From Deltaproteobacteria bacterium (GTDB taxonomy: Bacteria; Desulfobacterota; Desulfobulbia; Desulfobulbales; JAGXFP01), in assembly GCA_020056965.1 (NCBI GenBank), contig JAGVGT010000089.1:1-64000 (forward strand): 64,000 bases of DNA. The letters run 5' to 3'. This document shows, piece after piece, positions 17,530 to 24,952 of the stretch; the first letter of the stretch is position 1, and each line of letters begins with the position of its first letter. The translations under genes and the position numbers were made by a program. The notes below the pieces were generated by a model. It made no database searches. It was given only the letters and a program-made list of their open reading frames with translations, and was not told where the DNA came from.

Positions 17530-18121
17530 CGCTCTTCTTCCAGCTTTTTTCCTGGCCCCGCAGCAGCCGGGCGATGTTCTCGTGGTGTTTAAGCCAGATT
17601 ACTGCCCCGACCAGGGCGGAAACCCCGGTCAGTTCAGGGGGCCCGCCCGCCAGCCAGATCAGCAGGGGCAGGGCGGCAGCGGCGGCGAGTGAACCCAGCG
17701 AGACATAGCCGGAGAGCCGGACGGTAGCCGCGAACAACGCCACCCCTGCCAAGGTGGGCAGCGGGGCGAGATAGAGATGGAGGCCCAGGGCGGTGGCTAC
17801 CCCCTTGCCACCCCGAAATTTCAGATAGACCGGGAAGCAGTGGCCCAGGAAGGCGGCCCCGCCGCACAGCATCACCCACTCCTTCGCCCCTGGCTGGTCG
17901 CCCAGCAGTTTGGCGGCCAGCAGCATGGGCAGGATGCCCTTGAACAGGTCGCTGACCAGGGTGAGGGCGCCCAGTTTCTTGCCGAGCAGACGGCCGACGT
18001 TGGTGGCGCCGATATTGCCGCTGCCCTGACGGCGGACATCGATGCCAGCCAGTTTTCCGTAGAGCAGGCCGAAGGGGATCGAACCCAGCAGATAGCCGAT
18101 ACTGATCAGAAGGTAGGTCAT
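17510..18121 (-). CDS. plsY: Glycerol-3-phosphate acyltransferase PlsY
   Basis: A 203-residue integral membrane enzyme that transfers the acyl group from acyl-phosphate to glycerol-3-phosphate, the first step of phospholipid synthesis. The PlsY motifs are present: GSIPFGLLYGK, then RRQGSGNIGATNVGR, and FRGGKGVATALG, with about five hydrophobic helices. Length is standard. It is the upstream gene of a two-gene leftward unit with the J-domain protein. The 246-base spacer upstream is shared with the divergent guanine deaminase gene and contains an FNR-like palindrome. Confidence 0.96.
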   Translation of the reverse strand: MTYLLISIGYLLGSIPFGLLYGKLAGIDVRRQGSGNIGATNVGRLLGKKLGALTLVSDLFKGILPMLLAAKLLGDQPGAKEWVMLCGGAAFLGHCFPVYLKFRGGKGVATALGLHLYLAPLPTLAGVALFAATVRLSGYVSLGSLAAAAALPLLIWLAGGPPELTGVSALVGAVIWLKHHENIARLLRGQEKSWKKSDAEKAR

Positions 18122-18294
18122 GGTCGCTCTGGTTGTTCAATGATTCTGGGGTGTTAGTGAAATGACGGCCTGATCATACCGTCTGGCGGCGCGGAGATAA
18201 AGCGAATTCTCTCGGGACGCCGGGCCGGAAAAATGTAAATGTGGCTTGAAGTGTCTCTACGATGAGGTAAATTAGCCTTCCGAACCGGTATTGT

Positions 18295-18308
18295 TTGATC
18301 TTAATCAA
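18295..18308 (+). promoter_or_regulatory. FNR/HcpR-type operator upstream of guaD
   Basis: The sequence TTGATCTTAATCAA is a perfect match to the FNR-family consensus TTGAT-N4-ATCAA. It lies 59 bases before the guanine deaminase start and 173 bases before the plsY start. A closely related site occurs at 19164-19177 upstream of hcp. Crp/Fnr-family control of guaD is inferred; no Crp/Fnr gene is in the window. Confidence 0.65.
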
Positions 18309-18367
18309 CAACTGGGTGTGCGAAGTTCCTGCACTTCCGCGTCGTTTCGTTTCAAAGTGAGGTAAGT

Positions 18368-18835
18368 ATGGACAATGGATTTTTGACAGAGGCCATCCGC
18401 CTGTCCGTCGATAAGATGCAGGCTGGTGAGGGCGGACCATTCGGGGCGGTGATCGTCCGATGCGGGGAAATCATCTCCCGGGGCTGGAACATGGTCACTT
18501 CCACCAACGATCCCACTGCCCACGCCGAGATGGTGGCGATCCGCGAGGCCTGTCGGATTCTGGAGACCTTCTGGCTGGGTGACTGTGAAATCTATGTGAG
18601 CTGCGAGCCCTGCCTGATGTGTCTGGCCGCCATCTATTGGTCCGGGATCCCCAAGGTCTTCTACGCCGCCACGGCCGAAGACGCCGCGGCTGCCGGCTTT
18701 GCCGATGCTTATATCTACCGCGAACTGGCCAATCCGCCGGCGGAAAGAAATCTTGAGATGCTGCAGGCGCAACGGCTGGAGGCCTTGGTTGCCTTCCAGC
18801 TCTGGGACGAGAAGGCGGACAAGATCGAGTACTAA
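18368..18835 (+). CDS. guaD: Guanine deaminase (cytidine-deaminase fold, GuaD type)
   Basis: A 155-residue zinc hydrolase converting guanine to xanthine. The zinc and catalytic residues are H52-A-E54 and the PCLMC motif (C82, C85). The sequence follows the Bacillus GuaD pattern through its length: GGPFGAVIV, NDPTAHAE, SCEPC, AIYW, the FYAAT/DAA/AGF stretch, and a C-terminus ending in Glu-Tyr. The C-terminal helix with Trp is the part that separates GuaD from tRNA adenosine deaminases, so GuaD is preferred. It is preceded by an FNR-like palindrome and followed by a tiny Lys-rich ORF about 100 bases downstream. Confidence 0.88.
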   Translation: MDNGFLTEAIRLSVDKMQAGEGGPFGAVIVRCGEIISRGWNMVTSTNDPTAHAEMVAIREACRILETFWLGDCEIYVSCEPCLMCLAAIYWSGIPKVFYAATAEDAAAAGFADAYIYRELANPPAERNLEMLQAQRLEALVAFQLWDEKADKIEY

Positions 18836-18936
18836 GGTGTATCTGGGGAAATAATGCTCCCGGCGGCGTAGCTGGGCCGGTTCTTTACGAGGGCGTGGGA
18901 GCTATCATTAAACAACATAATAAGGGAGGATGAAGC

Positions 18937-19047
18937 ATGAGCAAAGGCACAGACATGAAGAAGGCCGTCAAGAAAGAACCCACCAAGACCCTCAAGGAGA
19001 AAAAAGAGGCGAAAAAGCTGAAGAAGGAGCAGAAGAAAAGCCAGTGA
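18937..19047 (+). CDS. Lys-rich 36-residue mini-protein
   Basis: A very short gene: ATG 18937 with AGGGAGGA seven bases upstream, ending at TGA 19045-19047. The product has 36 residues, about half of them Lys, with the rest mostly Glu, Ala, Thr and Gln (it contains MKKAVKKEPTKTLKEKKEAK). It is predicted to be one charged helix without hydrophobic segments. The strong ribosome site supports translation. Function unknown; nucleic-acid or acidic-protein binding is one possibility from charge alone. It lies between guaD and hcp and stops before the HcpR-like site. Confidence 0.6.
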   Translation: MSKGTDMKKAVKKEPTKTLKEKKEAKKLKKEQKKSQ

Positions 19048-19163
19048 TCCTTGCTTCCCCCCATTCTGCCGGCCCGGAGCGGTTCGCGGGCCGGCAGCCA
19101 CCCCTCTTGCCGTTCCCCGCGACCCCGCCCTGGTCGGATATTTTTGCAGATTATCCCCGTTCG

Positions 19164-19205
19164 TTGATCTAAGTCAAAGTCTCCCGCCGTTCTTTCCAGT
19201 ATCCT
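19164..19205 (+). promoter_or_regulatory. HcpR/FNR-like operator and promoter of hcp
   Basis: TTGATCTAAGTCAA at 19164-19177 is a near-perfect FNR/HcpR-type palindrome. A -10 candidate TATCCT (19200-19205) would put transcription start near 19212. That places the operator centre about 41.5 bases upstream, the class II activator position. Hcp genes in this group of bacteria are known to be controlled by Crp/Fnr-family HcpR regulators in response to nitrosative stress. The spacing match is my calculation; activation is inferred. Confidence 0.62.
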
Positions 19206-19327
19206 CCAGTCAAACGATACGTTCGCTGCCCCAGAGATGGCGGCCGGAATAGTTTGTATTGCCGAGAACTTTACAGCTAGAATTTCAATAAGTTCAGGAA
19301 TTAATTAATTTAAACGGAGGATGTGAA

Positions 19328-20956
19328 ATGTTTTGTTTCCAATGTGAGCAGACGGCCAAGGGTGGATGTACCTCAATCGGGGTGTGCGGCAAGAGTCCGG
19401 CCGCCTCGGATCTGCAGGATCTTTTGATCCATGCCCTGCAGGGTTTGTCGCTTTACGCCGTCGAGGGCAAGAAGGTGGGGATCAGCGATCCCGGCCTGGG
19501 GCTGTTTACCTGCGAGGCGGTCTTTTCGACCCTGACCAACGTCAACTTCGACCCCGAGCGTTTGGCGGCCCTGATCCGCGAGACTGTGGCTCACCGCAAG
19601 GCCCTGCGTAGCAAGGTGGCAGGCGCTGGCGGCAAGGTCGACTTTACCGAGGCCGCCGCCAACTTCGAACCGGCTGACGATACTGCCGGCATGGCCGCCC
19701 AGGGCATTCAGGTGTCGCTGGTCGGTGATCCCGCCGAGAACGAGGATATCCGCTCGCTCAAGTTCACCCTGCTTTTCGGCCTCAAGGGACTGGCCGCCTA
19801 TGCCGACCATGCCCGGGTTCTGGGCCAGGAAGACCAGGCCGTCTACGACTTCATCCACGAGGCCCTGGCGGTGCTGCTCAAGGACGGCCTGGCCGCCGGT
19901 GATTGTGTCGCCGCAGCCCTGAAGTGTGGCGAGGTCAACTTAAGGGCCATGGAACTGCTCGATGCCGGCAATACCGGCACCTATGGCCATCCGGTGCCCA
20001 CCACCGTGCCGCTGGGCGCCAAGAAAGGCAAGGCGATCCTGGTTTCCGGCCATGACTTGAAGGACCTGGAGGCAATCCTCAAGCAGAGCGAGGGCAAGGG
20101 GATCAATGTCTACACCCATGGCGAGATGCTGCCCACCCACGGCTATCCGGGCTTGAAGAAGTACCCCCACTTTTATGGTCACTTCGGGACGGCCTGGCAG
20201 AATCAGGGCAAGGAGTTTCCCCAGTTCCCCGGGGCCATCGTCATGACCACCAACTGTATCCAGAAACCGGCCGACTCCTATATGGACAATATTTTCACCA
20301 CCGGGATGGTGGCCTGGCCGGGAGTAGCCCATATCGGCGTCAACAAGGATTTCTCCCCGGCCATTGACCATGCCCTGGCCTTGCCCGGCTTTACCGAGGA
20401 TACCGATAAGGGTTCGGTAATGGTCGGTTTTGCCCGCAACACCGTGCTCTCGGTGGCCGATAAGGTCATCGCCGCCGTCAAGAACAAGGACATCCGCCAC
20501 TTCTTCCTGGTCGGCGGCTGTGACGGCGCCAAGCCGGGTCGCGACTACTACACCAAGCTGGTCGAGCAGATTCCCGCCGACTGCATGGTCCTGACCCTGG
20601 CCTGCGGCAAGTTCCGCTTCTTCGACCAGAAACTGGGTGAGATCGGCGGCATCCCGCGCTTGCTCGACATCGGTCAGTGCAACGATGCCTACTCGGCCAT
20701 CCAGATTGCCGTCGCCCTGGCCGGGGCCTTCGAGTGCGAGGTCAACGACCTGCCGCTGTCGATGATCCTCTCCTGGTACGAGCAGAAGGCGGTGGTCATC
20801 CTCCTGACCCTCTTCAGCCTGGGGATCAAGAACATCCGCCTTGGGCCGACTCTGCCGGCCTTTATCACCCCGGGCGTCCTGCAGGTGCTGGTCGACAATT
20901 TCGCGATCAAGCCGATCACCACCCCGGAGGATGACTTAAAGGCCATTCTTGGTTAA
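19328..20956 (+). CDS. hcp: Hybrid-cluster protein (hydroxylamine reductase)
   Basis: A 542-residue cytoplasmic iron-sulfur enzyme linked to hydroxylamine or nitric oxide reduction and protein S-nitrosylation. The N-terminal cubane ligands have the class I spacing C3-x2-C6-x7-C14-x5-C20. Hybrid-cluster ligands are visible in THGEMLPTHGYP, NCIQKP, VGGCDGAKPGR, LACGKFRFF and GQCND. Length matches class I proteins without insertion. CGGAGG precedes the ATG. A strong hairpin follows the stop, yet an HD protein and a ferredoxin follow closely and may be read-through partners; the ferredoxin could serve as electron donor in place of an Hcr reductase (inference). Confidence 0.97.
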   Translation: MFCFQCEQTAKGGCTSIGVCGKSPAASDLQDLLIHALQGLSLYAVEGKKVGISDPGLGLFTCEAVFSTLTNVNFDPERLAALIRETVAHRKALRSKVAGAGGKVDFTEAAANFEPADDTAGMAAQGIQVSLVGDPAENEDIRSLKFTLLFGLKGLAAYADHARVLGQEDQAVYDFIHEALAVLLKDGLAAGDCVAAALKCGEVNLRAMELLDAGNTGTYGHPVPTTVPLGAKKGKAILVSGHDLKDLEAILKQSEGKGINVYTHGEMLPTHGYPGLKKYPHFYGHFGTAWQNQGKEFPQFPGAIVMTTNCIQKPADSYMDNIFTTGMVAWPGVAHIGVNKDFSPAIDHALALPGFTEDTDKGSVMVGFARNTVLSVADKVIAAVKNKDIRHFFLVGGCDGAKPGRDYYTKLVEQIPADCMVLTLACGKFRFFDQKLGEIGGIPRLLDIGQCNDAYSAIQIAVALAGAFECEVNDLPLSMILSWYEQKAVVILLTLFSLGIKNIRLGPTLPAFITPGVLQVLVDNFAIKPITTPEDDLKAILG

Positions 20957-20973
20957 AGTGTTAAGTTGAATCG

Positions 20974-21009
20974 GTGGCCGGCGGGAGGATTTTCCCGCCG
21001 GCCACTTTT
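20974..21009 (+). terminator. Terminator/attenuator hairpin after hcp
   Basis: GTGGCCGGCGGG (20974-20985) pairs perfectly with CCCGCCGGCCAC (20994-21005), with an eight-base loop and four T after the stem. The next gene begins 21 bases later, so it may be a partial terminator tuning expression of the downstream genes relative to hcp. Confidence 0.82.
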
Positions 21010-21029
21010 GAAATGCAAAGGAGGACGCC

Positions 21030-21794
21030 ATGCAATGCCCCGGACAAGACAGTCGCTACTGGGATGGGGCCGCGGTTTTCGAGGCCCCTTGCCACAAGTG
21101 CGGTTCGGTGGTGGAGTTCTTCAAGGACGACAACACCAGGAAGTGCGGTGGGTGTGGGGAGAAGGTCTTAAATCCCCGGATGGATTTTGGCTGTGCCGCT
21201 TACTGCCCCCACGCCGCCCAGTGTTTGGGCGAATTGCCGCCGGGGCTGTTGGCCGGCAAGCAGAACCTGCTTCGGGAGCGAGTGGCCATTGAGATGAAGA
21301 AGTACTTCGGCCAGGATTTTCGCCGGATCGGCCATGCCAGTCGGGTCGCCCGCTACGTCGAGGAGATCGGCAAACTATTGGCCGCCCAGGTGGACCCTCC
21401 AGCCGATTACAACCCGGCCGTGGCGGGGATCGTCGCCTATCTCCACGATATCGGCATCAAGGAGGCGGAGCGCAAGTTCAATAGCTCTTCTCCCCATTAC
21501 CAACATCAGGAAGGGCCGCCGGTGGCCCGGGAAATCCTCACCAAACTGGGGGCGCCGCAGGGGCTGATCGATGAGGTCTGCGAGATTATTGGCCACCACC
21601 ACCATCCCCGGCCCGAAGAACCCACGAATTTCAGGGTCCTCTACGATGCCGATCTGATCGTCAATCTGGAGGAAAAGCAACAGGAAGAACCATCCGCCCC
21701 CGGCCATTTGGCCAAGGTGGTGGCATCCTCCTTCCTGACCGAGGCCGGGGCCAAAGTGGCGGCCCGGGTCTTTGCCCTGTCTCAAGCGAGTTAA
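21030..21794 (+). CDS. Zinc-ribbon HD-domain phosphohydrolase
   Basis: A 254-residue protein combining an N-terminal zinc ribbon (C21, C24, C39, C42), further Cys/His residues in CAAYCPHAAQC (55-65), and an HD domain: H102 in GHASRVARYVEEI, the HD pair H139-D140 in YLHDIGI, and the GHHHHP segment later. HD proteins hydrolyse phosphate esters or nucleotides; this one's substrate is unknown. It has AAAGGAGG upstream of its ATG. Its place between hcp and a ferredoxin gene suggests a link to redox or nitrosative stress, perhaps as a Cys-based sensor, but that is inference. Confidence 0.82.
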   Translation: MQCPGQDSRYWDGAAVFEAPCHKCGSVVEFFKDDNTRKCGGCGEKVLNPRMDFGCAAYCPHAAQCLGELPPGLLAGKQNLLRERVAIEMKKYFGQDFRRIGHASRVARYVEEIGKLLAAQVDPPADYNPAVAGIVAYLHDIGIKEAERKFNSSSPHYQHQEGPPVAREILTKLGAPQGLIDEVCEIIGHHHHPRPEEPTNFRVLYDADLIVNLEEKQQEEPSAPGHLAKVVASSFLTEAGAKVAARVFALSQAS

Positions 21795-21817
21795 TCAATT
21801 ACCCAAAAGGCGGCACC

Positions 21818-22573
21818 ATGAAGGTTACCAGGAAAATTATCGAGATCGACGAAACGCTCTGCAACGGCTGCGGCCAGTGTGTGCCCAACTGCGCCGAGGG
21901 CGCCCTGCAGATCATCGACGGCAAGGCCCGGATGCTGGCTGAAAAATACTGTGACGGCCTGGGCGCCTGTCTGGGTGAATGCCCGGTGGGGGCGTTACGG
22001 ATCGTCGAGCGGCTGGCCGAAGACTTTGACGAGGCGGCAGTTGAGGAGTTGTTGAAGAATCGCCCGCCGGTCGCAGTGGGCCAGCTGCATTCCCCACCTC
22101 CCGGCGGTTGTCCTTCCGCCAACCTGCAGATGTTTGGTAGCCAGAGCCCCTGCCAGGCGGCCAACCGTCCGGTGGCCACCGCCCCGGCCGGCGCCTCAGC
22201 CTTGAGCCACTGGCCGGTGCAGATCCGGCTGGTGCCGCCCACGGCGCCTTTCCTCAAGGGGTGCGATCTATTGGTGGCGGCCGACTGCACTCCTTTGGCC
22301 TACCCGGATTTTCATCGGGATTTTCTGGCCGGTCGCATGGTGCTGATGGGTTGCCCCAAGTTTGACGATGCCCCTGCGTACGTGCAAAAATTCAAGGAGA
22401 TTTTCGAAACCGCCCAGCCCCGGTCGGTGACCCTGTTGATCATGGAGGTGCCTTGTTGCGGCAGCATGCGCAACATTGTCACCGAGGCCCTGAAGCTTTC
22501 CGGGCTGGCGATCAAGGTTTCGGAGGCGGTGATCGGGGTGCGCGGCGAGGTGGTGTCGCGGCGGGACTGGTAG
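21818..22573 (+). CDS. 4Fe-4S ferredoxin-domain protein with C-terminal extension
   Basis: A 251-residue protein. The N-terminal 65 residues form a ferredoxin domain with C15, C18, C21, C25 (CNGCGQCVPNC) and a second set C45, C51, C55 (YCDGLGACLGECP). A Pro/Ala-rich linker (about 85-145) and a C-terminal domain (about 145-251) follow. The latter has ADCTP, GCPKFD and EVPCCGSM, suggesting further cluster or thiol chemistry. This architecture is common in anaerobes and is often found near hcp. It starts 23 bases after the HD gene with AAAGGCGG upstream and is probably co-transcribed. It could deliver electrons to Hcp (inference). Confidence 0.85.
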   Translation: MKVTRKIIEIDETLCNGCGQCVPNCAEGALQIIDGKARMLAEKYCDGLGACLGECPVGALRIVERLAEDFDEAAVEELLKNRPPVAVGQLHSPPPGGCPSANLQMFGSQSPCQAANRPVATAPAGASALSHWPVQIRLVPPTAPFLKGCDLLVAADCTPLAYPDFHRDFLAGRMVLMGCPKFDDAPAYVQKFKEIFETAQPRSVTLLIMEVPCCGSMRNIVTEALKLSGLAIKVSEAVIGVRGEVVSRRDW

Positions 22574-23066
22574 GGTTCTTGGCTTGATCCGGGCAAACCG
22601 TCGCTAATCAAATATCTGACTACCACTAATCTTCAGCCCGGTCTTCCGCGTCATCGCGTCATTGCGAGGAGAGGGCGGAGCCCCGACGTGGCAGGTAAGC
22701 GAAGCTTCCATCTCCTGTTGCAGGCACGGTAATCTTTAGCTGAATGGGATCAGGTTGCCAGACTTCCATGAGATCGAAGTCTGCGCTTATCTGCTTCGTC
22801 GTTACACTCCTCGCAATGACGAATTTCCCTCGATTTCGCCAGAAACTACTAGGCCTGCTTTAAATACTGGCTGAAGTTCGATGGTAATCAGAATCAAATA
22901 ACGGTCGTATTGGGACGCTAGAGACACTGGCAGGAGCCATCAGGAAGTGGCCATGAAGGTGCTGGTTATTACTGCCAACCGCTAAAATACTTTCGTCCGG
23001 AACGGAAAGAGATTATCTTGGCGGACAACAGGGCGCGCCGTTGTTGCCGTCCTTTTTCCTCCAAAG
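22574..23066. repeat. Intergenic region with inverted pair of CGTCATTGCGAGGAG repeats
   Basis: No gene is supported in this 493-base gap. A diverged repeat copy starts at 22657 (CGTCATTGCGAGGAG). A second copy in reverse orientation lies at 22772-22821 (through CTCCTCGCAATGACG), and its internal part GCGCTTATCTGCTTCGTCG is the reverse complement of the element at 4751-4803. The two copies face each other, so the region can fold into a long cruciform or hairpin. The flanks up to 23066 show nothing recognisable apart from the TlpA ribosome site region. Confidence 0.7.
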
Positions 23067-23591
23067 ATGAAGAGGTTCACTATGCGGTCTGGCATGAGCA
23101 AGATGAGTAGGCGGCTACAGTTCGGGTTGCTGTCATTAATGATGGCGGTGCTGTTGGTTGGCCCGGCCATGGCGGCCAAGAGGATGCCGGATTTTTCCGG
23201 AAAAACCGTCAACGATCAGGGTAAATTCGATAGCGCCACCCTGCGGGGTAAAGTGGTTCTGGTCAATTTCTGGGCGACCTGGTGTCCGCCCTGCCGTAAG
23301 GAAATTCCCTCCCTGCTGAAACTTCAGGAAAAATACCGCGACAAGGGCTTCGCGGTGGTCGGGGTTTCCATGGATGAGGGCGGCAGCACGCTGGTCGGCA
23401 AGTTTCTGGCCAAGCAGAAGGTCAGCTATCCGGTCATTATCGGCGACGCCGAACTGGCCCGGGGCTTCGGCGGCGTTATCGGCGTGCCGGCCACCTTCCT
23501 GGTGGATCGCCAGGGCGAATTAATTCGCCGCTACGACGGATTTGCCTCCGAGGATGAGTTGCAGGAAGAGATCGAAAAGCTCTTGAAGTGA
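23067..23591 (+). CDS. TlpA/ResA-like periplasmic thioredoxin-fold protein
   Basis: A 174-residue exported thiol-disulfide protein. The N-terminus is basic with a hydrophobic segment (LLSLMMAVLLVGPAMA, about 21-36), a signal peptide or anchor. The thioredoxin fold follows with the active site FWATWCPPC (C73 and C76) and the cis-Pro segment IGVPATF. ResA/TlpA relatives reduce apocytochrome c or other exported Cys proteins. The start could be any of four in-frame ATGs between 23067 and 23103; 23067 is listed as the longest. A separate promoter begins shortly after the stop, so the next gene is probably independent. Confidence 0.9.
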   Translation: MKRFTMRSGMSKMSRRLQFGLLSLMMAVLLVGPAMAAKRMPDFSGKTVNDQGKFDSATLRGKVVLVNFWATWCPPCRKEIPSLLKLQEKYRDKGFAVVGVSMDEGGSTLVGKFLAKQKVSYPVIIGDAELARGFGGVIGVPATFLVDRQGELIRRYDGFASEDELQEEIEKLLK

Positions 23592-23627
23592 GGCGGTACG
23601 AGGAATCCGGCGCCGAGGATTTTCCCC

Positions 23628-23655
23628 TTGACAGTGGTTCGCTATCTTGTATAAC
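23628..23655 (+). promoter_or_regulatory. Sigma-70-type promoter for the 70-residue exported protein
   Basis: A perfect -35 TTGACA (23628-23633) and a -10 TATAAC (23650-23655) are separated by 16 bases. The start codon of the downstream gene is 53 bases after the -10. This is the best consensus promoter I see in the window. Confidence 0.75.
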
Positions 23656-23708
23656 TTCCGGCTCGGGAAGAGGCACCTGATCAAAAATTTTTATTGGAGA
23701 GAAAAGTC

Positions 23709-23921
23709 ATGAGCAAGAAGATTGTTGCCCTGGTTATCGCTGCTGCTTTTACGGTCGGCTTCGCCGGCGTCACCTTGGCCGCCAAGAAGAAGGTCGCCTG
23801 TGAAGTTAAGTCCGTCGAGGGTACCACCGTAACCCTGACCTGCACCGATGCCGCCGATTTGAAGGCCGGCCAGAAGGTCAATGTTGCCGACGCCACCAAG
23901 AAGGCGGTTGAAGGCTGCTGA
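23709..23921 (+). CDS. Small exported protein with two Cys pairs' worth of thiols, unknown function
   Basis: A 70-residue protein. Residues 1-24 are a clear signal peptide (MSKKIVALVIAAAFTVGFAG, cleavage after LAA). The mature part of about 46 residues is a small strand-rich domain with Cys in VACEV, LTCTD and at the very C-terminus (EGC). ATG 23709 follows GGAGAG; the ATG-less longer frame from 23694 is rejected. It has its own near-consensus promoter upstream and a strong terminator downstream, so it is a single-gene unit likely made in quantity. I do not recognise the family. The three cysteines and the neighbouring TlpA suggest a thiol or metal role (inference). Confidence 0.78.
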   Translation: MSKKIVALVIAAAFTVGFAGVTLAAKKKVACEVKSVEGTTVTLTCTDAADLKAGQKVNVADATKKAVEGC

Positions 23922-23947
23922 TCCGCATCATCTGTAATTGTTTTGTA

Positions 23948-23982
23948 GGCTGCCTGGCCACATGTGCCAGGCAGCCTTTTTT
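23948..23982 (+). terminator. Rho-independent terminator
   Basis: GGCTGCCTGGC (23948-23958) pairs perfectly with GCCAGGCAGCC (23966-23976), with a seven-base loop and six T following. It ends the transcript of the small exported protein. Confidence 0.93.
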
Positions 23983-24135
23983 ATGCCCGGCGCCGGCAAA
24001 GTCACTCCGCCCGGACCGGTTTTTCCTCGGTTCAGACTGGCTTGCGATCCATCCCGCCCATCGCCACCTGGCCATGAGTTGAACCGCTGGCCTTTTTGTT
24101 TACTTTTGCCAGCCCCTTACTTATAGTGCCAACCC

Positions 24136-24945
24136 ATGAATCTTCTCTATGCCATACTGCTCGGGGTTCTTCAGGGAGCCACGGAATTCCTGCCGGTTTC
24201 CAGCTCCGGCCACCTGATCCTGGCCGAACATTTCCTGGGATTTTCCGAGGGGGGGCTGGCCTTTGATGTCGCTCTGCATCTGGGGACCCTGACGGCAATC
24301 CTGATCTACTTTCGGAAAGATTTCCTGCTGATGGCGGCGGCCTTGTTGCCGGGTCGTGGTAGCGATGCCGAGGGTGCCCTGCACCGGCGGCTTTTTTTCT
24401 TTCTGGCCCTGGCCACCGTGCCGGGCGCCTTGTGCGGGCTGTTACTGGAAAAATCGGCGGAAACCCTGTTTCGCAGCCCGATTCTGGTTGCCACCACCAT
24501 GGCCGGGGTGGGGCTCCTCCTGCTCTGGGGTGAACGGGCCGGCCGGCGCAGTCGGGATATCCGCATGCTCACCCTGACCGATGCCCTGCTGATCGGCCTC
24601 TCCCAGGCCCTGGCCGTGGTGCCCGGGGTGTCGCGAAGCGGCATTACCATGACCACCGGCCTCTTCCTGGGTCTTAACCGTGAAGCTGCGGCCCGCTTCT
24701 CTTTCCTGTTGTCGGCGCCGATCATCTTCGGGGCTGGGCTGCACAGCCTGCCCAAGATCATCAAGCAGGGTGCCGATGGCGGCGAAGGCGGTCTGTACTT
24801 GGCCGGTTTTCTGGCCGCCGCCCTCTCCGGTTATGCGGTGATTGCCTGGCTGCTGAAATTTGTCCGCACCCGCAGTTTCGATATTTTTGCTTACTACCGT
24901 CTGGCCCTGGCCGGGCTGGTCTATCTGAGCCTCTTAATGTCCTGA
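24136..24945 (+). CDS. uppP: Undecaprenyl-diphosphatase (BacA/UppP)
   Basis: A 269-residue polytopic membrane phosphatase that recycles the undecaprenyl carrier for peptidoglycan and lipopolysaccharide synthesis. Both catalytic motifs are visible: EFLPVSSSGHLI near the N-terminus and the PGVSRSG segment in the middle, with alternating hydrophobic helices through the protein. Length is standard. It begins a tight four-gene rightward run (gaps of 7, 2 and -1 bases) ending with mnmG, so these genes are co-transcribed. Confidence 0.96.
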   Translation: MNLLYAILLGVLQGATEFLPVSSSGHLILAEHFLGFSEGGLAFDVALHLGTLTAILIYFRKDFLLMAAALLPGRGSDAEGALHRRLFFFLALATVPGALCGLLLEKSAETLFRSPILVATTMAGVGLLLLWGERAGRRSRDIRMLTLTDALLIGLSQALAVVPGVSRSGITMTTGLFLGLNREAAARFSFLLSAPIIFGAGLHSLPKIIKQGADGGEGGLYLAGFLAAALSGYAVIAWLLKFVRTRSFDIFAYYRLALAGLVYLSLLMS

Positions 24946-24952
24946 GTCAGTC

